This document shows, piece by piece, positions 24,485-32,368 of a stretch of DNA of 64,000 bases. The first letter of the stretch is position 1. Each line of letters begins with the position of its first letter. A model generated the notes under the pieces. The model made no database searches. It saw nothing but the letters and a program-made list of their open reading frames with translations, and was not told the DNA's origin. Position numbers and translations under genes: made by a program. Source of the DNA: Polyangiaceae bacterium (GTDB lineage Bacteria; Myxococcota_A; Polyangia; Polyangiales; Polyangiaceae); NCBI GenBank assembly GCA_041389725.1, contig JAWKRG010000004.1:496001-560000 (forward strand). The letters run 5' to 3'.

Positions 24485-25741
24485 ATGCCGAAGCACAACG
24501 TACGAATACCGATGGTCATGTTCGCGGGACTACTCGCGGTGGTGGGTTGCGGAAGCGACGGAATGGACCCCTCTGGTGCCGCTGGTGGTGGGGCGGCCGG
24601 GGTAGCCGGCGCAGCCGGGAGTGGAGCCGGGTCTTCGAGTGGCGGTGCAGTTGGGACAGGAGCCACGTCATCGAGTGGCGGCGCAGCCGGCGGCGGAGCA
24701 TCCCCGGGCGGAGGGGCCGGCGGATCCGACGCGGGCGCCGGTGGCGGAGGAACCGCGGGATCCGGCGGAGCATCAGCTGGAAGCGGCGGAGCATCAGCCG
24801 GATCTGGCGGTACACCCGCCAGTGGCGGCAGTGTCGGCGTTGGCGGTACTGCATCGGGCGGTGGGAGCAGTAACCTGGTGCAGGAGTACAGGCTCAATCG
24901 CCCCTTGTTGCAGTCCAAGCCGAATGCGCTCCTGGCGGGAGAGGACTGGCAGGGAATGACCCAGACCAGTCAGCTGAATGGTTACGGCTTTCGCATCAAT
25001 CCGTTTGCCGTGAACACCAGCGGTAAGAACGCCGATGCTTCGAAGGTGAACGTGCCGTACACGCCAGGAGCCAAGCGCGCCGAGATCGTTTCGGATCCGA
25101 CCTTCGGATACACCGCGCGACTGTGGCAGACCGACACCAGTGACGGGGACTCCAACACGGTGGAGTTCGGGCGCAGTTGGGCCGGCGTGGATAGCGCATG
25201 GCTGCGCGTGCTTGTGAAGTTTCAGAAAGGCTTCACCACGGCAGGGCCCGGAACGGGGGCCAACGCCTGGAAGATGATCTTCGGCCCGGATGAGCGATCT
25301 TGGGTGTGGACCAACACGAGCCAGATGCAGATGAACATCTACGTGACCTACGGCACCCAGCAGGGTCTGCCCAATGACGATGGGCAGGGATTCGCCTACT
25401 CGCAGTCGAGCGAGTGGTCGTCAGAGGAATGGTGGGAGTACATCGTGTTCAGCGAGCGTGTCAGCAGTTCCCACTACCGCAAGCGCTTCTGGACGCGCGC
25501 GCTCACCGTCAACGGCCAGATCGTCAGCAAACCGAGCAACGCTACCTGGCATCGCCGCTGGGGGATCCAGCAGGTCAACGCTTCCGTACCGACGGGAACG
25601 TGCAACCACGTGCAACTGGGAGTCAACCGCAACAAAGCCATGTACCAAGGCGACGTGCAGTGGTGGAAGTGGGGTCCTTGGGAGGTGATCGACGCGAGCC
25701 TGATCCCAGATCCCTACGGCCTCGCCAGCGACATGCTGTGA
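24485..25741 (+). CDS. Gly/Ala-linker lipoprotein with concanavalin-like domain, paralogue 2
   Basis: A protein of 418 residues from the ATG at 24485 (MPKHNVRIPMVMFAGLLAVV) with lipobox AVVGC. A long Gly/Ala/Ser linker runs to about residue 130. The C-terminal domain has the same landmarks as paralogue 1: VEFGRSWAGVDSAWLRVLVK, SEEWWEYIVFSERVSSSHYR, VQLGVNRNKAMYQGDVQWWK and the end IPDPYGLASDML. The signal peptide, the tryptophans and the C-terminus are conserved, whereas the linker is not. Expected on the cell surface; probably co-regulated with paralogue 1. Confidence 0.85.
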   Translation: MPKHNVRIPMVMFAGLLAVVGCGSDGMDPSGAAGGGAAGVAGAAGSGAGSSSGGAVGTGATSSSGGAAGGGASPGGGAGGSDAGAGGGGTAGSGGASAGSGGASAGSGGTPASGGSVGVGGTASGGGSSNLVQEYRLNRPLLQSKPNALLAGEDWQGMTQTSQLNGYGFRINPFAVNTSGKNADASKVNVPYTPGAKRAEIVSDPTFGYTARLWQTDTSDGDSNTVEFGRSWAGVDSAWLRVLVKFQKGFTTAGPGTGANAWKMIFGPDERSWVWTNTSQMQMNIYVTYGTQQGLPNDDGQGFAYSQSSEWSSEEWWEYIVFSERVSSSHYRKRFWTRALTVNGQIVSKPSNATWHRRWGIQQVNASVPTGTCNHVQLGVNRNKAMYQGDVQWWKWGPWEVIDASLIPDPYGLASDML

Positions 25742-25759
25742 GTCCTGCCGGCAACCGCG

Positions 25760-26290
25760 CTAGTACATCGCCGGGGGCGGGGGCGGGATCTCTTGGGTGC
25801 AGGTGGCGAACTCGGCCGAGATGAAACCGTTGAGCAATGGCGTCGCGATGTTGAACCAAAGCGTGTTGCTGTTGACGGCTTCGCCTTGGACCTGCGCGAG
25901 CACTTGGACGATCTCACCAGCGCCCAGTGTGCCAATGGGTGCCTGCGCGGTGGAGGGCGTGGGTCGCACGTTGAGCGTGGAGCCCGCGCTCACTTCGACC
26001 TTCACGCGCGGACACGGATCGGACGCGGCGCCACCGCTGCCGACCGCGCCACCGCTACCAACGGCGCCGCCGCTCGAAGCTCCACCGCTAGCGGCTCCCG
26101 AAGCTCCACCCGTCGCTCCGCCTGCTGTGCCGCCGGTGCCTCCGCCCGCAGCACCACCGGTCGCCGCGCCGCCGCTTCCCCCAGTGCTCGCCGGCCCACC
26201 CCCGTCGTCCCCGCCGCCGCACGCGCCGACCGCGAAAAGTAGTGATGCAAAGAGTGCCGAACGAAACAAGCGTGCCACGGCGCGAAGCAT
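25760..26290 (-). CDS. SH3-like lipoprotein with Gly/Ala linker
   Basis: A protein of 176 residues. It has a signal peptide with lipobox (ASLLFAVGAC), a linker of GGA/TGG units to about residue 90, and a single domain of about 75 residues. That domain matches bacterial SH3 folds: VSAGSTLNVRPTPSTAQAPI, GEIVQVLAQVQGEAV, LWFNIATPLLNGFISAEF. SH3 domains of this kind often bind cell-wall material. It is convergent with the preceding lipoprotein gene, with 18 bases between the stops. Confidence 0.82.
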   Translation of the reverse strand: MLRAVARLFRSALFASLLFAVGACGGGDDGGGPASTGGSGGAATGGAAGGGTGGTAGGATGGASGAASGGASSGGAVGSGGAVGSGGAASDPCPRVKVEVSAGSTLNVRPTPSTAQAPIGTLGAGEIVQVLAQVQGEAVNSNTLWFNIATPLLNGFISAEFATCTQEIPPPPPAMY

Positions 26291-26308
26291 AGCAGGGTAG
26301 TGCTTGCT

Positions 26309-26602
26309 TCACTCGTAGAACTTCCCCGCCAATAGGATGTGCGCGCAGCGACACCACGGGTTCTCCGGAGGTGTGTAGAACTGCGTCCCCGCTCGAGTCG
26401 ATGCACCCCATGCGTTTGCGGCATCGAGGAAGGCACTGATACTTCCGTTCTGCCACCCGTTCGCACCAGGCCCGTAGGGAGACGACGGGTTGGCCCGCTC
26501 CTTCTCGCGCTCGTCTTCCCAGTCTGCCGCGAGAGCAGCTACGAAACGCAAGAATGAACTCTCATCAGTCACAGCATCCGCGAGCGCGCGCAAGTCCGTC
26601 AT
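26309..26602 (-). CDS. DUF7660-like small cytosolic protein
   Basis: A protein of 97 residues without a signal peptide. The pattern SFLRFVAALAADWEDEREKE, then NGWQNGSISAFLDAANAWGA and ENPWCRCAHILLAGKFYE, fits the small DUF7660-type proteins, whose function is not known. These often occur alone or with SMI1/KNR4-like proteins. It lies 40 bases downstream of the gene at 26643 on the same strand and could be in its transcript. Confidence 0.75.
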   Translation of the reverse strand: MTDLRALADAVTDESSFLRFVAALAADWEDEREKERANPSSPYGPGANGWQNGSISAFLDAANAWGASTRAGTQFYTPPENPWCRCAHILLAGKFYE

Positions 26603-26642
26603 ATTTCTGCCCTTCCGGCTCGTGCGAGATCTTCACTTGGCT

Positions 26643-28181
26643 CTAGGTCGACCCGTCCGAATGCTCGGACATCACGATCGCGACTGAAGACAAGTCGGCG
26701 GGGAGGGTGAGCGTCACCTCAAGGCTGTCATACACGACCGTGTTGAAGATCTCCGCGGACGTCCGCGCTTCGCAACTCAGCGTCACCGGCGGGCCCGCGT
26801 CGACTGACCAGCGGGGGTCGTGGCGTAGCACGCTACCCAGGTCGACCCAGCGACAAGCCGTGGCCGGCGTCTCTTTCGTGTAGTAGTGCCCAGCGCCCGA
26901 CACTGTGGTCTCTTTCCTGGCGAGCGTCATCGGAATGGTGCGCCCATCCACCAGCAAGCGCGATTGGCCGTCGGCGCGCATCTCGAAGGCCAGGAGTCGT
27001 TCGCCGATGCGGATCTCGCTCACGATACGGTTGGCGTCGGGCGGTTCGCCTGGGCTCGGCCACTCCACTTGGACGGCCACGTCCTCCTGCCCAACGACGA
27101 CGCGATGACAGATGACCGGAAACGGCTCCGGCCCGCCTTGGAAGCAGACGAAGGCGGTGTACTCGCCCGCGGTCACGTCCAAGAGCTCGGTGTGCGCACG
27201 TGACTCGTCCATTTCGCTCCAGTTTGCCGACAGGAAACCGCTAGGACCGAGCTCTTGCTGCAGTGCCCGACTTTCCTCCAGTGACGTCGGCGCCACGTTT
27301 CCCCTGAACAGCACGACGTTGACGCGCTGGCCCATGTCTCGCAAGCCAATGTCGAAGCTTACCGTCACGCCTGCGACCAGTTCGAAGTCGCGCGGGACCT
27401 TCGCATTGGGCGCCACCTCCACGACCGCGAAGGTCGGTGTGCCCGCGAGCATCTTGTGCACGGGGTGAACGCCGTGCACCGTCACGTCGTAGGTGTCGGG
27501 GACTAGGCCTTCGATGCGATAGCTGCCGTCGTGTTCGCCGTACTCCAAACGATACCTCCCGCCGTTCCGACCCACCAGCGACACGACGCCCCTTGTGGGA
27601 TTGCCTGCACGAGTCGTGCGACCCTCGAGGGTGGACAGCCCCAAGAGGTCGAGCGTCACGTTGCCTTCGTCGGGGACTGGCACGAGCTTCGAGCCGCACG
27701 TCTTGGTCTGGGCGATGACGTGGACTGGCGTCGTGGGCGCCAGCGGGAACTCCACCACGCCAGTCGCGTCGGTGCGACGCTCGTCCAACGGGAGGAAGGA
27801 CTGTCGGATCAACTCGCCCAGGGTCACCTTGGCCTTCGTCACCGGTTGACCCTGCTGCACTACCGCGACGCGAACGGTGCGCGACGGCTCTCCCCGAGGC
27901 GGAGGCACGGGCCTGCCATCGAAGAAACCGATCCACGGTGGATCTTTCGGCAGCCCCAGGCGCAGCTGCTCTTCTGCGCCGATTGCCGTTGGCGAAAAGC
28001 GCTCTGGCTCTCGAAAGGTCTGCGTCGGATGATCGATCGCCGCACGGATCTCTTCCGTGCGCGGCGGGTCCGACACCACGCCGCCCTTTGCCGAAGGCCC
28101 CGCCATCGGGTCCGTGTAGCAAAAGGCCAGCACGCGCCGCCCGTCGCCCGTCCTCAACCAAACCCAGTCGCTCCGCGTCAC
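26643..28181 (-). CDS. Protein with carboxypeptidase-regulatory-like repeats
   Basis: A protein of 512 residues starting at GTG (28181), which has AAGGAG five bases upstream; a longer frame starts at 28205 but lacks this site. No signal peptide. The first about 100 residues (WVWLRTGDGRRVLAFCYTDP) are unusual. The rest contains several beta-sandwich repeats typical of carboxypeptidase-regulatory-like domains: VRVAVVQQGQPVTKAKVTL, GRTTRAGNPTRGVVSLVGR with DGSYRIEGLVPDTYDVTVHG, and a third near residue 290. Such domains usually belong to exported proteins, so the lack of a leader is odd. Function unknown. Confidence 0.75.
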   Translation of the reverse strand: MTRSDWVWLRTGDGRRVLAFCYTDPMAGPSAKGGVVSDPPRTEEIRAAIDHPTQTFREPERFSPTAIGAEEQLRLGLPKDPPWIGFFDGRPVPPPRGEPSRTVRVAVVQQGQPVTKAKVTLGELIRQSFLPLDERRTDATGVVEFPLAPTTPVHVIAQTKTCGSKLVPVPDEGNVTLDLLGLSTLEGRTTRAGNPTRGVVSLVGRNGGRYRLEYGEHDGSYRIEGLVPDTYDVTVHGVHPVHKMLAGTPTFAVVEVAPNAKVPRDFELVAGVTVSFDIGLRDMGQRVNVVLFRGNVAPTSLEESRALQQELGPSGFLSANWSEMDESRAHTELLDVTAGEYTAFVCFQGGPEPFPVICHRVVVGQEDVAVQVEWPSPGEPPDANRIVSEIRIGERLLAFEMRADGQSRLLVDGRTIPMTLARKETTVSGAGHYYTKETPATACRWVDLGSVLRHDPRWSVDAGPPVTLSCEARTSAEIFNTVVYDSLEVTLTLPADLSSVAIVMSEHSDGST

Positions 28182-28392
28182 GTGGGCTCCTTGCGGGCAA
28201 CCCACGAGCGCGCGTGGGCCTCACGGATCCGTGCGAGCGATTCGAGTCTGCGCTCCGACATGCGCGCCGAGCATAGTCGCGAGCCACCGCGAGCGCATCC
28301 CGCACGAATTCCGAGAGTTTCGGCTCGACCCTCAGCGGCAGCCGCCCTAGCGTCGGGGAGACAGACGCAGCCGAAGGCGTAGGAGTTGGGAG

Positions 28393-29871
28393 GTGGCGAA
28401 ATCGTCCTTGTTCGTGCGGGCACTGATTGCCGTCGTGCTCCTGCTCGGGTTCTACGTGCTCGCGTTGGGCATCGGTTTGGGGTTGCTGACTGCGGCCTAT
28501 GGTCTGTTCGACGCAAGCATCAAGGGCGCGTTCGCTTGTGCGGCGCTGGGGGGAACCGTGCTGTGGGCGCTGTTGCCGCGACGGGATCGCTTCCAGGCGC
28601 CTGGACCTGAGATCACGGAAGTCGACAATCCTGAACTGTTCGCCGTCATCCGCAAGGTGGCGAAAGCGACCGCGCAGGAAATGCCAAGCGACGTCTACTT
28701 GGTCCCAGACGTGAATGCATTCGTGACGCAGCGCGGGGGAGTGATGGGATTCTTCAGCAAGCGCGTCATGGGCCTGGGCCTGCCGCTGCTCACTTTGCTG
28801 ACCGTGTCGGAACTCGAGGCGGTGCTAGCCCACGAGTTTGGTCACTATCACGGCGGCGATACGCGACTCGGGCCGTGGATCTACAATACCAGGGCCGCCA
28901 TCGCGCGCACCGTCATCTCCCTCGCCCACAGCGGCAGCACGGTGATTCGCAAGCCCTTCGAGTGGTACGGCATCCTGTTCTTGAGAGTGACCCACGCCAT
29001 CTCGCGCAGCCAAGAGCTGGCCGCGGACGCTCTGGCAGCCCGAGTGGTCGGTCCCGAACACTTGATCGCGGGTCTGAAGGTGGTGCACGGTGGTGGCGCG
29101 GCGTATCAGACGTTCCTGCGAACTGAGTACGGGCCCGTGATCGAAGCCGGATACCTCGCGCCGCTGGCCGAGGGATTCCACCGCTTCATGATGGGGGAGA
29201 AGTTGCGCGGCGCCATCGATCGCTTCGTCGACGAAGAGATCGAGTTCGGACAGTCCAACGCCTACGACACCCATCCTCCCCTAAATCAACGCATTGGCGC
29301 TCTGGAAGGTCTGGCGAAGGGCGAGGTCGAACCGGACCGTCGCCGAGCCATCGAACTCGTCGGTGATCCGGAGCTGGAAGCGGAGCTGATCTTCTCCGTG
29401 GAGGGGCGGGGCCTGAAGCGGCTGGATTGGTCGCGGGTAGCGGAACGCGTGCAGCTGCCTCGCTGGCGAACGCAATCGTCTGCCGTGGCCATCCAGCTTT
29501 CCGCCTGCACTCTCGGCGAGCTGCCTATGTCTTATCGAGGGCTTTCTCAGCTGGCCGCCAGGATCCTGAAAGGGGAGGTCAGCGAAATGCCAGACCGCGA
29601 GGCTCACTTCGGCGCAGAGATGGCCGGAGCCGCGGTGTGCGCCACGTTGTGTCACCACGGCTGGCAGTTGCAGAGTCGCGTGGGACGACCAGTCGTTTTG
29701 CGCCGAGGCGAGATCAAGCTCAGGCCCTTTCGGGACTTTCACAGGGTCGTCGACGGTCAGCTCAGCGCGACGAAGTTGAAACGACGTTTGGTGGACGCTG
29801 GCGTCGCCGACCTGCGTGTCGTGCGAAACTCCGTGCGCCCAGGTGTGACGGCCGCCACCGCGAAACGCTAG
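28393..29871 (+). CDS. M48-family metalloprotease (HtpX-like)
   Basis: A protein of 492 residues starting at GTG (28393), with AGGAG 12 bases upstream. Two membrane helices open the protein (VLLLGFYVLALGIGLGLLTA and AFACAALGGTVLWALLP). The peptidase domain has the zinc site HEFGH (about residue 145) in VSELEAVLAHEFGHYHGGD, and the third ligand Glu in SQELAADALAARVV. The C-terminal about 200 residues are an extra domain not found in short HtpX proteins and are unassigned. Predicted to degrade membrane or envelope proteins at the cytoplasmic membrane. Confidence 0.92.
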   Translation: MAKSSLFVRALIAVVLLLGFYVLALGIGLGLLTAAYGLFDASIKGAFACAALGGTVLWALLPRRDRFQAPGPEITEVDNPELFAVIRKVAKATAQEMPSDVYLVPDVNAFVTQRGGVMGFFSKRVMGLGLPLLTLLTVSELEAVLAHEFGHYHGGDTRLGPWIYNTRAAIARTVISLAHSGSTVIRKPFEWYGILFLRVTHAISRSQELAADALAARVVGPEHLIAGLKVVHGGGAAYQTFLRTEYGPVIEAGYLAPLAEGFHRFMMGEKLRGAIDRFVDEEIEFGQSNAYDTHPPLNQRIGALEGLAKGEVEPDRRRAIELVGDPELEAELIFSVEGRGLKRLDWSRVAERVQLPRWRTQSSAVAIQLSACTLGELPMSYRGLSQLAARILKGEVSEMPDREAHFGAEMAGAAVCATLCHHGWQLQSRVGRPVVLRRGEIKLRPFRDFHRVVDGQLSATKLKRRLVDAGVADLRVVRNSVRPGVTAATAKR

Positions 29872-29920
29872 CGGGCCGGCGCGGCGAGTTGGCGGCCCAA
29901 GGCTTGCTAGGCATAGCACG

Positions 29921-30484
29921 ATGATCTGGAAATCGAGACTTCTGGGAGACTCCTCCGCAACAAACGTGCCGGCCAGTCACACCCTTGTGTTGTCGATTGG
30001 GCTCGCACTCGTCCCAATAGGATGCTGCGAGGCCAAAGAGAAGCCAAGGACCTATGAGCTCGAGCGCGGCGTGGACGAGGATTGCCCGTCTGCGCGCGTC
30101 GCGGCATCCGAACTCGAGAAGCTCTACGGTTCGAGCTTCGGCTCGGTGGACGGTCCCGCCACGTCCTCCATCCGACCTGCCTGGCAGCGCTGCTGCTACG
30201 ACGTGAGCTACACCTTGAATCAGCAAAGCATGCAGAGCGAAGAGTGCCTGGAGTTCGAGGCCAGCGACGGCGATCCGACGACGCTGCCATCGTGTCCGGC
30301 GGGCCAAGCCGCAGTGACGGCTCTCGAAGCGGACATGCTCATCGGCAAGCGCACGAACAAAGGGCCGCCAGATCTGAGCGACGTTGCAGTGCTGAGCGGT
30401 CCAACGATGGATCTGATGCGCCCCGCAGTGAAGGTCTGCAGCTACCCCGGCACCGAACTCGACAGCACGGACGTGTGCGGCTGA
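29921..30484 (+). CDS. Small Cys-containing exported protein, unrecognised
   Basis: A protein of 187 residues with a hydrophobic segment near residue 25 (TLVLSIGLALVPIGCC) that may be a lipoprotein signal, although it lies further in than usual and has Pro before the Cys-containing end. The mature part contains scattered cysteines (WQRCCYDVSY, EECLEFEASD, KVCSYPGT). It starts 50 bases after the protease gene on the same strand and could be co-transcribed. No family recognised. Confidence 0.65.
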   Translation: MIWKSRLLGDSSATNVPASHTLVLSIGLALVPIGCCEAKEKPRTYELERGVDEDCPSARVAASELEKLYGSSFGSVDGPATSSIRPAWQRCCYDVSYTLNQQSMQSEECLEFEASDGDPTTLPSCPAGQAAVTALEADMLIGKRTNKGPPDLSDVAVLSGPTMDLMRPAVKVCSYPGTELDSTDVCG

Positions 30485-30623
30485 GCGCGTGGCGATGTGC
30501 CGAGGTGCTCGATGCACAGTCGGGATGATAGTGAGAGCAGCACCGGATGCGAGCGACTCGGGCCGGCTGTGCTCACGTCCGAACCGCATCGACAGTGACA
30601 GGGCGTTGGCGTAGGTTCCGACT

Positions 30624-31697
30624 GTGTCGAGGTTGGGGCGGCTGAGTCGGTATTCGAGTTGGGTTGTCAGTCTGTTCGCGTGCGTGGCTTGCGCGGCGCC
30701 GGCAAAGCAAGCCGAACACGGCGCGCCAGCCGGGACCGTGGCTGAGCGCCCAAAAGCATCAGCGGCTCCCAAGCACATGCGGCATCTGGAGTCACTGGCG
30801 GGGCGCTTCGTGGTGAGCGTTCCGGATGGCGCAAAGCTGGAACGTCAGCGGGTGCAGGACGACGGTGGCGTGCCGAAGTACGCCGTGGACTTTGAGGACG
30901 GCGCCACGCGGTATCACCTGGCCTACGCCGACTTGAAGGAAGGAACGAACCCGCATGAGTTCCTCGATGGCCTCATGGAGGCGATGTCCGGAGGGCTTCC
31001 AGGAAGGCCCGTTTGGCGACGGCTGACAGCCGCCGGAAGCCCGGCCCGTGATCTCGAGCTTGCCACATCGAGGGGTTGCACGCGCGCGCGCTTTCTCCTG
31101 GCAAGCGATCGTTTCTACGAGCTGACGGTCGAAGCACCGACGGGATGCGAGAAGCCGGGGCGCCAGTTCTTTGATTCGTTTGCGGTCGCACCGCCGCGCC
31201 CCAAAGTGTTCACGGACTGGGAGGCGAACATCGAGCTCACGCTGCCCCATGCAGCATGGGGTCTGGTTCAGCAAGGCTTGGACCAAGACGGACATCCCGT
31301 CACGGTGTTCGCGCGTGGTGGCGATGGGCCGAAGGCGACCATTACGATCCATACCGAGATCGTGCCCGCCTGGTTGGACGTGATCGAGTTTTCCACCACG
31401 AAGCGTACGCTTGGGGAGTATCGCTTCGATGGCGACACGTGCCAGGGGCCGCGCGGAGCCAACGGCGAGGCGTGCATCTTCATCTGGCAAGACGGTGTGA
31501 TGCCTCTGCACTTCGCCATAGGCGGCTTGTACCGGCGCACCATCGATGAGGTGCAGTACACTGCCTACGTCGTGCACGCGGTCTACTTCGATCGCGGTGT
31601 CGCGATCGTGATGCAGGCGCCCACGAAGACTTTTCTTGAGGTCGAGTCGGAGTTTCGTCGCGCGCTAGGCTCGCTGCACGCGCATCCGTTGGACTGA
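30624..31697 (+). CDS. Lipoprotein of unknown function
   Basis: A protein of 357 residues starting at GTG (30624), with lipobox VSLFACVAC. Two repeated halves are suggested: RFVVSVPDGAKLERQRVQ near residue 60 and ANIELTLPHAAWGLVQQG near 200, each followed by a helix and a strand-rich stretch. This suggests a duplicated alpha-beta domain. No catalytic motif is seen. It is followed by a convergent toxin-like gene, 21 bases away. Confidence 0.75.
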   Translation: MSRLGRLSRYSSWVVSLFACVACAAPAKQAEHGAPAGTVAERPKASAAPKHMRHLESLAGRFVVSVPDGAKLERQRVQDDGGVPKYAVDFEDGATRYHLAYADLKEGTNPHEFLDGLMEAMSGGLPGRPVWRRLTAAGSPARDLELATSRGCTRARFLLASDRFYELTVEAPTGCEKPGRQFFDSFAVAPPRPKVFTDWEANIELTLPHAAWGLVQQGLDQDGHPVTVFARGGDGPKATITIHTEIVPAWLDVIEFSTTKRTLGEYRFDGDTCQGPRGANGEACIFIWQDGVMPLHFAIGGLYRRTIDEVQYTAYVVHAVYFDRGVAIVMQAPTKTFLEVESEFRRALGSLHAHPLD

Positions 31698-31718
31698 GCT
31701 CCAAGGGAAGTCACGGCG

Positions 31719-31985
31719 CTACTCGTACGACTCGAGGTCGATACCATAGCGGTCCACTACTTCCTGCATTTGCAGGCGCTTTTGACCGGCAGCAACCGCC
31801 ATCACCTTTGCGAGGACCTCGGATATCTCGCCCTGTGAGAGAACCAATACGTCATCGTCCCGACAGCTGAACCGAGACATCGACTGCCACTGGTGCTCGG
31901 GGGCGGCCGGGCGATTCGCACGCCACCAGTCGTCGATCGCCTCGAGCTGTCGATCCGCTTCCGGCGCCATGACGACCGTCGCCAT
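31719..31985 (-). pseudogene. Truncated or chimeric ParE/RelE-type toxin
   Basis: A frame of 88 residues starting at an ATG that overlaps the antitoxin stop (TGATG), the arrangement of an intact toxin gene. The first 30 residues (MATVVMAPEADRQLEAIDDW, WRANRPAAPE) are ParE-like. From residue 31 the sequence (HQWQSMSRFSCRDDDVLVLS onwards) no longer resembles ParE: the central strands and the C-terminal basic strand are missing. It looks as if a deletion joined the toxin start to an unrelated 3' end (EVVDRYGIDLESYE). Probably an inactive toxin, though an expressed chimera cannot be excluded. Confidence 0.65.
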
Positions 31986-32215
31986 CAGCGCTTCGATGCG
32001 AGACGCTCGAGAATCTCTGTTGCGGGTCGAGTATGTCCAGCCCGCACGGATTCCCACGCGATCGAAATAGCCTTGCTCAGGACGGCCCGTTCTTCTTCGT
32101 CCAACTCGTCACCTTCATCATCCACCACGAGGTCGAGGACGGTTCCTTCGGGAAGCGCAGTCGGCTCGTCTAGAACGAGGCGGCCCCCTTGCACGCGTGC
32201 ACGCATGGACGACAT
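31985..32215 (-). CDS. Antitoxin of ParDE/RelBE-like pair
   Basis: A protein of 76 residues from the ATG at 32215, or 73 from 32206. It begins with the beta-strand DNA-binding type N-terminus seen in such antitoxins (MRARVQGGRLVLDEPTALPE), then an acidic stretch (VVDDEGDELDEEERAVL) and a C-terminal helix (AISIAWESVRAGHTRPATEI). The stop overlaps the toxin start. The antitoxin looks intact although the toxin does not, which is the usual order of decay. Confidence 0.75.
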   Translation of the reverse strand: MSSMRARVQGGRLVLDEPTALPEGTVLDLVVDDEGDELDEEERAVLSKAISIAWESVRAGHTRPATEILERLASKR

Positions 32216-32368
32216 GATCCGAGAGTACCACTCAATGCGCAGCATGCCAAAGTGCGCACCGCGTTCTGACGCGCGCCGGGGGAGCTTTGCGACGTATGGG
32301 GACTCGAAGCGAGGCATCGTGTGAGCGCGCATGCCGACCCAACGACAGCCGCGTCAACGGCCGTGCGT

